This document shows, in pieces, positions 51,417-59,890 of a stretch of 64,000 nt of DNA (positions are counted from its first letter, which is position 1; each line of letters begins with the position of its first letter). The DNA comes from Prado023 sp963753075 (lineage in GTDB: Bacteria; Actinomycetota; Actinomycetes; S36-B12; CAIYMF01). The DNA is taken from positions 1,240,001 through 1,304,000 of the forward strand of contig CAVWAR010000017.1 in the NCBI GenBank assembly GCA_963753075.1, in the 5' to 3' direction. The notes beneath the pieces were generated by a model. That model searched no databases. It was not told the origin of the DNA and saw nothing but the letters and a program-made list of their open reading frames with translations. Both the position numbers and the translations under genes were made by a program.

Positions 51417-51923
51417 CTAGCCGACCCTGCGCAGCAGGAACGGGGTCCCCCCTGGGAGTGAGCCGGGGATGCCGAACGTCATCCCCAACAACGCATCGTC
51501 GCCGAACGGGCGCAGTTCGTCGGTGACCCGCGGCCAGGGGAATGGCGCATCGATGGGGTAGCCGATCATGAGCGACGCACGGCCGTCGATCCGGGAGGGA
51601 CCGACGTCGGCGACCATCGGCAGCGAGTCGCTGACCACTCCCCCGGAGCTCACCAGGTTCACTCCGGTCAGGGGTGAGTTGCCCTGCTCGGAGCGGGCGA
51701 AGCGCTTGCCCCACCACCCCGGCATCCCGCCGAGCCGCATGGGCACGGGCCCCACTGCCCGCAACCACCCCGGTCCGATGAACTCGCCGCAGAACTCACC
51801 GACGAGGTCGCCCACCGTCGGCTCCGGTGCCGATCGGTACGCCGCGCGCAGCGCCTTCGCCGAGTGCATGTCGACCACGCTGGGGTCGATGCTCGTGCCA
51901 CCACTCACGTCGCCGCCGCTCAT
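51417..51923 (-). CDS. Unknown protein, third gene of the PLP-decarboxylase operon
   Basis: A 168-residue soluble protein without a firmly recognised family. LRAVGPVPMRLGGMPGWWGK and KRFARSEQG resemble the WxGKxF region of DUF4334/GXWXG proteins, which bind lipophilic ligands; later LMIGYPIDAPFPWPRVTDEL and LLGMTFGIPGSLPGGTPFLL look like beta-barrel strands. The similarity is weak. It overlaps the decarboxylase gene by 4 bp, so it is a functional partner of that enzyme in the same operon. Confidence 0.6.
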   Translation of the reverse strand: MSGGDVSGGTSIDPSVVDMHSAKALRAAYRSAPEPTVGDLVGEFCGEFIGPGWLRAVGPVPMRLGGMPGWWGKRFARSEQGNSPLTGVNLVSSGGVVSDSLPMVADVGPSRIDGRASLMIGYPIDAPFPWPRVTDELRPFGDDALLGMTFGIPGSLPGGTPFLLRRVG

Positions 51924-53419
51924 TCGGCCGCCGCCGACTGCTTCGACGGGAGCAGGACCTGGCCGAGGACCTCGACCAGCAGCCTCTCCACCAAGGACCC
52001 GGGTGCAGCGTCGATGATCGCGTTCAGGGTCGCGCGACGGTCGGGCAGGTCGTTGCCGTCCAGCGAGATCCCGGCCACCGAGAGCATCATCCCGACAGCT
52101 TCCGGCGGCAGGTCCGCCGGGTCGATGGACTGTGCCAGCGCCAGCAGGTTCGGGTCGATCTGGACCCGACCGAGGGCCCGTGCCGACTCCACCGAGGCGG
52201 CGAGGTCAGCCAGGAACGTCTCGATCTGCGGCTCGTGCACGGCCATCACGCACATGTGCGCGGTGGGCGGCCCGCCGTGCCCGGGCTGCGCGCCGAGGAT
52301 CCAGCCGCGCTGCACCATCTCATCGACGATCACCCGCACGTCGGGGTCCTCCGGACCGCCGTCATCGGTGAACGCATACATCGTGGACTCGGTGGTACCC
52401 ACCGCATGGATCCCAGGGATCGCCTCGATCCCGGCCAGGATCGCCTGCGTGGAGCGCCACGCCGACAGCGCCAGCTCGCGATAGCCCTCGCGACCGATCT
52501 TGTGCACGTAGGCCCACGCGATGGCCGGCGAGCCACCGCCGCGGGTGCTCAGCAGCGTCGGGTTCACGACTGGGTACCCGGCCCAGTCGGCGGTGGCGAA
52601 CCACGTGAACTTCCGAAGCTCGATGGTCGCGAAGAGCAGCACTGACACGCCCTTGGGCGTGTAGGCGTACTTGTGCAGGTCGACCGAGACGCTGGTCACG
52701 CCGGGGATCATCAGCCCGATCGGTGGCTGGCCCTGCGCCTCGCGGATGAACGGCACCGTCCAGCCACCGATGCACGCGTCGACGTGGCACAGCACGTCGT
52801 TCTCGGCGGCGATCGCCGCGACCTCCTCAAGCGGGTCGATAACGCCATGGGCGTACGAGGGCGCCGAGACGACGACCAGTGCGGTCCGCTCGTCGATGGC
52901 GGCACGAACTGCCTCGACATCCACCTTGAAGGTGCCCGGGTCGACCGGCACCCGCACGGGCTCCACGTCGAACAGGTGCGCCGCCTTGAGGAAGGCGGGG
53001 TGCACGGTGTCGGGCAGGATCACTGTGGGGTGCCCCTGCGGATCGTCGTTCCTGGCCCGCCACCGCTCGCGCGCACACAGCACCGCCAGGCTGCACGACT
53101 CAGTGCCGCCGCTGGTCATCGTTCCAACCTCGTCCGGGCTGCCGCTGCCCAGCAGGCTCAGGGCGGCGGCCACCAGGTCGTTCTCGACCGCGGCGTAGCT
53201 CGGGAAGGCGGTCGGGTCCAGGCCGTTGACATGCTGGGAGATGGCGAACGCCTTCACGCCGAAGTCCTCGAGCTCATCGATGCCGGAGTCGTAGACGTAG
53301 GACGTGGTCCGCCCACCCTTCGTCGGGACGTCGAGCTCGCGCAGCCCCGCCAGGGTGCCGAGGATCACCTCGTCGGGCAGGCCCTGGTCGGGGAACGCCG
53401 GGGGCAGCGACTCGGTCAT
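51920..53419 (-). CDS. PLP-dependent decarboxylase, sphingosine-1-phosphate-lyase-like
   Basis: A 499-residue fold-type I PLP enzyme of group II. Features: SQHVNGLDPTAFPSYAAVEN, the phosphate-binding GTMTSGGTESCSLAVLCARE, VVVSAPSYAHGVIDPLEEV, CHVDACIGGW (Asp and His of the cofactor site), and the Schiff-base lysine K250 in SVSVDLHKYAYTPKG. Length and motifs fit S1P lyase/aromatic-amine decarboxylases of bacteria rather than glutamate decarboxylase. The substrate is unknown. It is the middle gene of a three-gene operon (both neighbours overlap by 4 bp) that starts with a sugar/drug symporter. Confidence 0.83.
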   Translation of the reverse strand: MTESLPPAFPDQGLPDEVILGTLAGLRELDVPTKGGRTTSYVYDSGIDELEDFGVKAFAISQHVNGLDPTAFPSYAAVENDLVAAALSLLGSGSPDEVGTMTSGGTESCSLAVLCARERWRARNDDPQGHPTVILPDTVHPAFLKAAHLFDVEPVRVPVDPGTFKVDVEAVRAAIDERTALVVVSAPSYAHGVIDPLEEVAAIAAENDVLCHVDACIGGWTVPFIREAQGQPPIGLMIPGVTSVSVDLHKYAYTPKGVSVLLFATIELRKFTWFATADWAGYPVVNPTLLSTRGGGSPAIAWAYVHKIGREGYRELALSAWRSTQAILAGIEAIPGIHAVGTTESTMYAFTDDGGPEDPDVRVIVDEMVQRGWILGAQPGHGGPPTAHMCVMAVHEPQIETFLADLAASVESARALGRVQIDPNLLALAQSIDPADLPPEAVGMMLSVAGISLDGNDLPDRRATLNAIIDAAPGSLVERLLVEVLGQVLLPSKQSAAAE

Positions 53420-54825
53420 GGGCGATCTCCTCGGGTGGGTTCGGCGACGACGGGCTTGACGGACTCCACGCCGTAGCGGTGGATGAACGGGATGCTGATC
53501 AGGATCAGGATGGCCGGCACGGCGCTGAACGCCAGCAGGACGCCGGTGATGGCCGAATCGGGCTGGGTCACCTGCTCGTCAGCCTTGCTGGACACGAAGC
53601 CGGTGATCGCCAGGACCACCAGGACCAGGGCGGGACCGAGCGCGAATCCCAGCGTCTCCCCCGCAGTCCACATCCCGGTGAACACGCCGCCACGCGCCTC
53701 CCCGGTGCGCTCCCGGTCCTTGGCCACCGAGTCCGGCAGCATCGCCAGTGGGAACATCTGGCACCCGCCGTAGGCGACGCCGCAGATCGCGATGGCCAGC
53801 GCTGCAGTCGCGAGACCCAGGTCCCTCCCACCGAGGAACAGGATCACCGCCCCGACCAGGAAGACCCCACTGGCTGCCAGGAAGCCCTTCGTCTTGCCGA
53901 ACCGGTGGGCGATCCAGTTCCACAGCGGCATCACGACGATGGCCGGCGCGACCAGGCAGACGAACAGGATCGTGATGGCCGTGGGATCGCCCACGATGTA
54001 GGTCGCGTAGTACTGGGCCGCTCCGAGCATCGCGGCGAATCCCAGCGCCTGGATCACGAAGCCGATCAGGAGTGCGACGAACCCCGTGTTGTGCCGGACC
54101 ACCTTGATCTGGTCCATCAGGCTGCCCTCAGCCGCAGGGGCCACCCGGGCCGGCGCCCTGGACAGCCCGATGATGCACAACCAGATGCCGGCGAGGATCA
54201 GCCCGGCCATGAACAGGCCCATCACGAAGTGGCCGAGGTACGCCCCGCCGAGCGCATCCCGGATGACCGGCGCGAGCGCACCACCCAGCAGGATCGCGAC
54301 GGTCAGGAACGCGACGCGCCAGGCCATCAACGTGGAGCGTTCCTCCGGATCGTCGGTGAGCTCCGCGGACAGCGCGATGTAGGGCACCTGGAACAGCGCG
54401 AAGGCTGTCGAGGCCACGATGAACGCCAGGAACACCCATGCCGCCGCGCCCCACACGCCAAGGGCCGGGGGCACGGCGAAGATCAGCACGAATGAGAGCG
54501 GCAGCAGGATCCCAGCGAGCTTGAGGAACGGCAGCCGGCTGCCCACATTCGCAGCGGCTCGGTCGGAGAACCGGCCCACGATCGGCAGGACGATGACGTC
54601 CCACGCCTTGGGCACGGCGACGACGAAGGCCGCGACCCCGGCGGCCACCCCCAGGGTGTTGGTCAGGTAGTACGCCAGGACCAGCCCGGGCACGGTGGCG
54701 AAGACGCCGGTGCCCACGGAGCCGAAGGCGTAGGCCACGGTCGTGCGCCGGGTGAGATGGATCTCGGCGGTTCCGGCGCCGTTGGGACCGCCGGCTCCCT
54801 CGTGCGGCACCGCGGACGAGGACAT
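53416..54825 (-). CDS. GPH-type (MFS) symporter
   Basis: A 469-residue membrane protein of the glycoside-pentoside-hexuronide/cation symporter family. It has 12 hydrophobic segments, the first-loop VPKAWDVIVLPIVGRFSDRA (D of the GPH motif PxxDxxxxPxxGxxSDR), LFQVPYIALSAELTDDPEER, a second-half LWNWIAHRFGKTKGFLAASG and GGCQMFPLAMLPDSVAKDRE. In this operon it probably imports the substrate or precursor of the decarboxylase; that is an inference. The start is preceded by GTCCGAGC; no clear ribosome-binding site. Confidence 0.85.
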   Translation of the reverse strand: MSSSAVPHEGAGGPNGAGTAEIHLTRRTTVAYAFGSVGTGVFATVPGLVLAYYLTNTLGVAAGVAAFVVAVPKAWDVIVLPIVGRFSDRAAANVGSRLPFLKLAGILLPLSFVLIFAVPPALGVWGAAAWVFLAFIVASTAFALFQVPYIALSAELTDDPEERSTLMAWRVAFLTVAILLGGALAPVIRDALGGAYLGHFVMGLFMAGLILAGIWLCIIGLSRAPARVAPAAEGSLMDQIKVVRHNTGFVALLIGFVIQALGFAAMLGAAQYYATYIVGDPTAITILFVCLVAPAIVVMPLWNWIAHRFGKTKGFLAASGVFLVGAVILFLGGRDLGLATAALAIAICGVAYGGCQMFPLAMLPDSVAKDRERTGEARGGVFTGMWTAGETLGFALGPALVLVVLAITGFVSSKADEQVTQPDSAITGVLLAFSAVPAILILISIPFIHRYGVESVKPVVAEPTRGDRP

Positions 54826-54863
54826 GCTCGGACGCTACAACCGCACGTGCGCCGGAAGCATCG

Positions 54864-56081
54864 TCAGACCGAACCCATCGATGAGGCGCCGAGCAACTCA
54901 GCTGCCTGCCGGCCACTGGCCAGGGCCCCGTTGATGCTGGGTCCCTGCCGATGGTCGCCGGCCAGCACGACCCCGGAGCTGACCACGGGACCGGACTCCG
55001 CCGACACAGCGGGCAGTGCCTCAGCGATCGGGTAGTGGGCGATCAGCTCCAGGTCGGCTTCGTCGACACCGAGCATCGACGCAGCGTCCCGGCGGGCCCA
55101 GTGCTCGGCCCCGACCGAGTCGTGGAACCCGACCGCCGACGCGGCGATGAGCCGCCGGCCAGGAGGTGCGTAGGAGGGGGCGATGTCGCTCACGACCGCC
55201 ACATTGGCAAGCTGCGCGTCTGCCGAGACCAGCAGCGCGCTGTGCCGGCGCGGCAGGTCATCGGCCGCGAAGTACCACGTGGTCAGGGCCCGCCACCGGG
55301 TCGCGGGTGCCGTGCGGACCAGGCGGGACGCGTCGCCGATGGCCACGATCACGTCACCAGCGAGCCACTCGTGATCGGCCGTGCTCACCCGAGCTGGGGA
55401 TACGGCGCCGACGTAGGCCCCAGTGACGACCGACAGCCCAGGGGAGAGCAGCCGTGGCAGCGCCTCCATCCCCTCGGGGGGCACTCCGGGTGTCCCGGAG
55501 AGGAACGTCCGCAGGATCTGGTCGACGACCCCGCGCGCGGTCTGCAGCTCGTCGTCGGCCAGCACACCGGAAAGGAACGGGCGGATCACGCTGTCCAGGG
55601 CCACGCCCTCGACCCCGGCATCGCGCAGGGTGTCGACGAACGCATCGTCGAAGCGGTCCGCCGGCGTCCGTCGTGGATGGTTCACGGTCCCGAGCTGCGC
55701 GACATAGGCGCCGAAGGCCGCCACCCCGCGAGTGAGCCCGAGCGCCTGCACCGAGCGAAGGGTCGCGGGCAGGGAGCGCGGATCGCGCCGCGGGTCGACC
55801 AGGGCATGGGCCACCCCGGCACGGACGACGTCGACGCCGGGTGCGAACTGCCGCAGCTCAAGATCGGGCCACGCCGCACGACCCTCGGGGTAGGCCGGGT
55901 TGTAGAGCTGGAACCCACGATCGAGCGTGAACCCGTCGACCCGATCGGTGCGGACGCGCCCACCTATCCCGTCCGACGCTTCCAGCAGGACCACCTCTCG
56001 CCCCGCAGCCGTGAGCAGCTGGGCCGCTCGCAGCCCGGCCAGCCCTGCCCCGACAACGACAACGTCCGCCCGGTCTGCCAC
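54864..56081 (-). CDS. FAD-dependent amine oxidase-like/phytoene desaturase-like oxidoreductase
   Basis: A 405-residue flavoprotein with the N-terminal FAD motif DVVVVGAGLAGLRAAQLLTA, the acidic ribose contact VLLEASDGIGGRVRTDRVDG, and a C-terminal VVLAGDHRQGPSINGALASG (second FAD contact). A helical substrate domain lies between (FLSGVLADDELQTARGVVDQ). It belongs to the amine oxidase/protoporphyrinogen oxidase superfamily; the substrate is not identified. The start is uncertain: GTG at 56081 follows GGGGG directly, TTG at 56117 follows GGAGGA closely. Both are weak. Confidence 0.8.
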   Translation of the reverse strand: MADRADVVVVGAGLAGLRAAQLLTAAGREVVLLEASDGIGGRVRTDRVDGFTLDRGFQLYNPAYPEGRAAWPDLELRQFAPGVDVVRAGVAHALVDPRRDPRSLPATLRSVQALGLTRGVAAFGAYVAQLGTVNHPRRTPADRFDDAFVDTLRDAGVEGVALDSVIRPFLSGVLADDELQTARGVVDQILRTFLSGTPGVPPEGMEALPRLLSPGLSVVTGAYVGAVSPARVSTADHEWLAGDVIVAIGDASRLVRTAPATRWRALTTWYFAADDLPRRHSALLVSADAQLANVAVVSDIAPSYAPPGRRLIAASAVGFHDSVGAEHWARRDAASMLGVDEADLELIAHYPIAEALPAVSAESGPVVSSGVVLAGDHRQGPSINGALASGRQAAELLGASSMGSV

Positions 56082-56174
56082 CCCCCGAGCGTGCCGCGAT
56101 TGGGCACGCTGTGGCAAGTCCTCCGGCGGCGGAAGTGCCGGTCGGCAGGTGGATCACAGGCGCTTGGGTCCGCG

Positions 56175-56504
56175 TCAGAGGCCGACCAGGAACGCGCTGG
56201 AGACGGCGAGCATCACGATACAGGCGCCGGTGGCAACGACCAGTGATGCCGCTGGCGTCAGGGTTCCGTCAGCGACATGCTCGGGCTCGGTGCGCTGCCG
56301 GCGCAGCGAGACCACCAGGACCACCAGGCCCAGGGCCATCGCCACGATGGCAGCGACGAAGGCGAGCAGGCTACGCCCCGCCGCGTAGGCGAGGACTGCC
56401 GCCGGGATGCCCAGCAGCGTCAGGCCCAGCCGGGTCCACGCCAACGTCGTGCGCTCGCCGGCGAGCCCCGCGTCCGAGGGCCGAGATGGCCCGGCGCCGC
56501 TCAT
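56175..56504 (-). CDS. DUF202 family membrane protein
   Basis: A 109-residue protein with three transmembrane segments. The N-terminal GLAGERTTLAWTRLGLTLLG contains the DUF202 signature (ERTxLAWxRT). It overlaps the YidH-like gene by 4 bp; pairs of DUF202 proteins are common and may form one membrane complex. Function unknown. Confidence 0.85.
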   Translation of the reverse strand: MSGAGPSRPSDAGLAGERTTLAWTRLGLTLLGIPAAVLAYAAGRSLLAFVAAIVAMALGLVVLVVSLRRQRTEPEHVADGTLTPAASLVVATGACIVMLAVSSAFLVGL

Positions 56505-56857
56505 GCTGCCAGCAGGACTGCGATGCCGGTCGCGACAGCCAGGACCGCCAGCGAGACCCCGACGATCGGGATCGAGGCGGACAGCGGCAACGCTTCAGTG
56601 AGGCGCATCGCCCGTTCGAGCTTGAACCACCGGACGACAGCCCGGATCGCCAGGACCGCCGCCAGCAGGATCCACAGGACGGCCAGCACGTTGATCGAGA
56701 AGTGCTCCCCAGGGATGATCGTCCCCACCGCCAGACCGATGCCGAGCAGACCCAGCGAGGTCGTCACCCACGCCAGGAAGGTCCGCTCGTTGGCAAGCGT
56801 GAAGCGCGGGTCGGGGTTCGTACCCACTGATCGCACCCATGCGTCGAACCGAGTCAC
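56501..56857 (-). CDS. YidH/DUF202 family membrane protein
   Basis: A 118-residue protein with three transmembrane helices and the DUF202 signature FTLANERTFLAWVTTSLGLL near the N-terminus. WFKLERAMRLTEALPLSA separates helices two and three. The order (longer-loop YidH-like member first, second DUF202 member next) repeats the common yidH-yidG arrangement. Function unknown. Confidence 0.87.
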   Translation of the reverse strand: MTRFDAWVRSVGTNPDPRFTLANERTFLAWVTTSLGLLGIGLAVGTIIPGEHFSINVLAVLWILLAAVLAIRAVVRWFKLERAMRLTEALPLSASIPIVGVSLAVLAVATGIAVLLAA

Positions 56858-56928
56858 CGCTGGCCTCCCCTACGGTCGGCGATCACACTAGTCCGCGGCA
56901 CCTCCGGTCACCCTGCCACAGGGGCCGA

Positions 56929-58056
56929 TCAGGTACCCGTTGCCGAATCTGCCACCGACTCCATGTCGCGCATGGCCCGCAACAGGTTCCCGTGGGCCAC
57001 GGCGGCCAGGTCGCGTTCGGACCAACCACGGGCGCGCAGCACCTCGAACAGGCGCGGGTACCCGGACACGTCAGGCATGTCGGTCGGGAAGCTCGGGGCG
57101 CCGTCGTAGTCGCTGCCGAGTCCCACGTGGTCCACGCCGGCGACCTCGCGGATGTGCTCGATGTGGTCGGCCACGTCCTCTGCCGTGCAGGACGGGGGCG
57201 GGGCCACCTCGGTGCGCTCGGCGATGACAGCCATGACGGTCGGGTAGTCGCGCGGATCGCCGCCCCGTTCGCGCACGACGTCGAGCACGCTGCGGTACCA
57301 AACGGCGATCTCCTGCTTCACGAACGGCCCCACGAAGGCCACCATGACGACCCCGCCGTTCGTGGGGAGCCGCGCCAGCACGTCATCGGCCACATTCCGC
57401 TCGATGTCGCAGACGGCGCGTGCCGAGCTGTGGCTGAAGATCACCGGCGCGGACGTCACATCGAGGGCTTGTTGCATCACCTGGTGGCTGACGTGGCTGA
57501 GGTCGACGAACATGCCCAGGCGGTTCATCTCCCGCACGACCTCGCGGCCGAAGTCCGTCAGACCCCCGTGCACGGGGTCGTCCGTGGCGGAGTCCGCCCA
57601 GGAGACGTTCTCATTGTGGGTCAGCGTCATGTAGCGGGCACCGAGCGCATGCATCATCCGCAGCGCCCCCATGGAGTCGTTGATGCTGTGCCCTCCCTCC
57701 ATGCCGATCAGGCTGGCGACCCTGCCGGAGGCGACGGCTGCCTCGACCTGGTCGGCCGTGGTGCACAGGGCAAGGTCCTGCGGGAATCTGCGGACCAGCC
57801 GGTGCACGAGGTCGATCTGCTCGAGCGTCGCCGTGACCGCCTGCTCGCCGGTGAAGGACGCGGGGACGAAGACCGACCAGAACTGGCCGCCGACCCCGCC
57901 CTGACGCAGGCGGGGGAAGTCGGTCTGCAGGTCGGGCAAGCCCGCGCGCAGGTCAATGCCGGCCAGGTCCACGCCGTAGGCCTCCCGCAGCGCGATCGGG
58001 AGGTCGTTGTGGCCGTCGATGACGTACGGGTGGGGAGTCCCCTTCGGGAGCCGCAT
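56929..58056 (-). CDS. Membrane (renal)-type dipeptidase, M19 family
   Basis: A 375-residue zinc dipeptidase. It has YVIDGHNDLP (HxD, first zinc site), the bridging glutamate in LIGMEGGHSI, ARYMTLTHNENVSWADSATD, FVDLSHVSHQVMQQAL (His ligand) and VIFSHSSARAVCDIERNVAD (His ligand). HVGLGSDYDGAP supplies the catalytic Asp. No signal peptide is present, as usual in bacterial members. It starts 2 bp after the helicase stop, so it is probably in the same transcript as the helicase. It would cleave dipeptides, perhaps including those with D-residues. Confidence 0.9.
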   Translation of the reverse strand: MRLPKGTPHPYVIDGHNDLPIALREAYGVDLAGIDLRAGLPDLQTDFPRLRQGGVGGQFWSVFVPASFTGEQAVTATLEQIDLVHRLVRRFPQDLALCTTADQVEAAVASGRVASLIGMEGGHSINDSMGALRMMHALGARYMTLTHNENVSWADSATDDPVHGGLTDFGREVVREMNRLGMFVDLSHVSHQVMQQALDVTSAPVIFSHSSARAVCDIERNVADDVLARLPTNGGVVMVAFVGPFVKQEIAVWYRSVLDVVRERGGDPRDYPTVMAVIAERTEVAPPPSCTAEDVADHIEHIREVAGVDHVGLGSDYDGAPSFPTDMPDVSGYPRLFEVLRARGWSERDLAAVAHGNLLRAMRDMESVADSATGT

Positions 58057-58058
58057 CG

Positions 58059-59675
58059 TCAGGAGGTGGAGCCCGAGGACCCGGCGGGCCGGGTGGCGCG
58101 CCGCGGCCCGCCGCGGGCGGCGGAGGGCGCTGCGCTGCTGCCGCTGCTGGACCAGACCTGGGTGGAGCCCGACGATGCCGGACGGCCGCCCGACGAGGAG
58201 CTCGTGCGGGTGGAGCGGGGCTGGCTGCCGCGGGGCTGCTGCCCGGAGCGGGAACCGGAGGATCCCGCCGACGAGCTACCGGAGCGGGTTGCCCCGCCGG
58301 AGCCGGACGAGCCCGACCGACCTCCCGACGACCGGCCGCGGCCGCTGCCCGACCCACCGCTCGAACCTCGGCCGGCACCACGGCCTGAACCGCTGCCCGA
58401 CCCCCGGCCGGTGCGCTCAGCCGGAACCGGCTGGGCGTTGGCCACCACGACGCGCGGGGCACTGGGCCCGGCGATGTCGCTGATCAGCTGATCGCCGACG
58501 CGGACGTGGCTCTGGGTGGGCCTGATGGCGGCACGACGCATGAGGTCGGCAACGTCGCGGCGCTGGTCGTGCGTCGCGACGGTGACCACAACTCCGGCAG
58601 CACCCGCGCGAGCGGTCCGCCCGGACCGGTGCAGGTAGGCCTTGTGCTCGGCCGGCGGATCGATGTGCACGACGAGCGAGATGTCGTCGACGTGGATCCC
58701 GCGAGCCGCAATGTCCGTGGCAACCAGCACGCGGACGTCGCCGTCTGAGAAGGCGGCGAGGTTGCGCTGGCGGGCCGACTGGCTGAGATTGCCGTGCAGG
58801 TCAACAGCGTGGATGCCCGATGCGGTCAGGATGCGGGCCCAACGCTTGGCCTGGTGCTTGGTCCGGGCGAAGGCCAGGGTGCGCCCGTGCCCACCCACGA
58901 GCTGGGTGACGATCTCGCCACGCTCAGCCGCGTCGACGTTGAAGACGTGGTGGTCCATCGCGGGGACCGGCGACGCGGCCGAATCGACCTCGTGGGTGAC
59001 GGGGTCGTGCAGGTAGCGACGCGCGAGGACGTCCACTCCGGAGTCCAGCGTCGCGGAGAAGAGCAGCCGTTGGCCGTCGCCGGGAGTCTGGTCGAGCAGG
59101 CGACGGACCTCGGGCAGGAATCCGAGGTCGGCCATGTGGTCGGCCTCGTCGATGACGGTGACCTCGATGGCGCCCAGGTTGGCGTGCCCCTGCTTGATCA
59201 GGTCGGCCAGCCGCCCAGGGGTGGCCACGATGATGTCCACGCCCTTGGCCAGCGCCTGGACCTGCGGGTTCTGGCCGACCCCGCCGAAGATCGTGCGGGT
59301 GCGCAGGCCCATGGCCGCGGCCAGCGGAGCGATGGTCTCGTCGACCTGGACGGCGAGCTCACGCGTCGGGACAAGCACGAGTCCACGGGGACGACGAGCC
59401 GATGAGCGACGCCCGGACAGCGCCGAGACGAGCGGGAGCGCGAACGCGACGGTCTTGCCGCTGCCGGTGCGTCCGCGGCCGAGCAGGTCGCGTCCGGCCA
59501 GGGAGTCCGGAAGGGTCGCGGCCTGGATCGGGAACGGTGCGGTGATGCCACCGGAGGCCAGCGAGGTGACCAGCTCGGGGGCGACCCCGAGGCTGGCGAA
59601 GGAAGAGGAGGAGCCGGCAGCACGGTTTGAGGTGCCGGGCGTGCGCGCGGAGGCAGCACGGGCGGGAGAGGTCAC
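58059..59675 (-). CDS. DEAD-box RNA helicase with Gly/Ser/Arg-rich tail
   Basis: A 538-residue helicase: Q-motif FASLGVAPELVTSLASGGIT and PFPIQAATLP, Walker A GRGRTGSGKT, PTRELA, TPGRLADL, VIDEADHMADLGF (DEAD), FSAT, then the second RecA domain with AFARTKHQAKRW, ATDIAARGIH and HRSGRTARAG. The C-terminal 150 residues are low-complexity and rich in Gly, Ser and Arg, an RNA-binding tail like that of RhlE-type helicases. The GTG at 59675 is chosen (AGGA 5 nt upstream). The 215 bp between it and the divergent CDF gene contain a long leader. Confidence 0.9.
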   Translation of the reverse strand: MTSPARAASARTPGTSNRAAGSSSSFASLGVAPELVTSLASGGITAPFPIQAATLPDSLAGRDLLGRGRTGSGKTVAFALPLVSALSGRRSSARRPRGLVLVPTRELAVQVDETIAPLAAAMGLRTRTIFGGVGQNPQVQALAKGVDIIVATPGRLADLIKQGHANLGAIEVTVIDEADHMADLGFLPEVRRLLDQTPGDGQRLLFSATLDSGVDVLARRYLHDPVTHEVDSAASPVPAMDHHVFNVDAAERGEIVTQLVGGHGRTLAFARTKHQAKRWARILTASGIHAVDLHGNLSQSARQRNLAAFSDGDVRVLVATDIAARGIHVDDISLVVHIDPPAEHKAYLHRSGRTARAGAAGVVVTVATHDQRRDVADLMRRAAIRPTQSHVRVGDQLISDIAGPSAPRVVVANAQPVPAERTGRGSGSGSGRGAGRGSSGGSGSGRGRSSGGRSGSSGSGGATRSGSSSAGSSGSRSGQQPRGSQPRSTRTSSSSGGRPASSGSTQVWSSSGSSAAPSAARGGPRRATRPAGSSGSTS

Positions 59676-59890
59676 AAGGGTCCTGAACGTCGAGAGGGAT
59701 GGCCGCAGGTGCTGGGCCCAACTCGCGAAGGGGACGCCGGTTGGCGTCGAAGCAGACGACCTCGCCAGCAGCGGGATGCCGCGGGCAACACGCACCGTTG
59801 ATGCGGTGCATACGCACAGTACCCCGGGATGAGGCCACACAAACACCACTCGCCGCAGACACCACTCGCTCGGGTGCCAGAATCACCACT
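59676..59890. other. Leader region of the helicase with a short upstream reading frame
   Basis: Within this divergent gap, a minus-strand frame starts at ATG 59811 (MHRINGACCPRHPAAGEVVC and on) and continues in a different frame into the helicase gene, where it stops at 59359. The first 40 residues, with CC and a CFDANRRPL segment, do not look like random shadow sequence, but nothing proves translation. No clear promoter for either gene was found. Confidence 0.3.
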
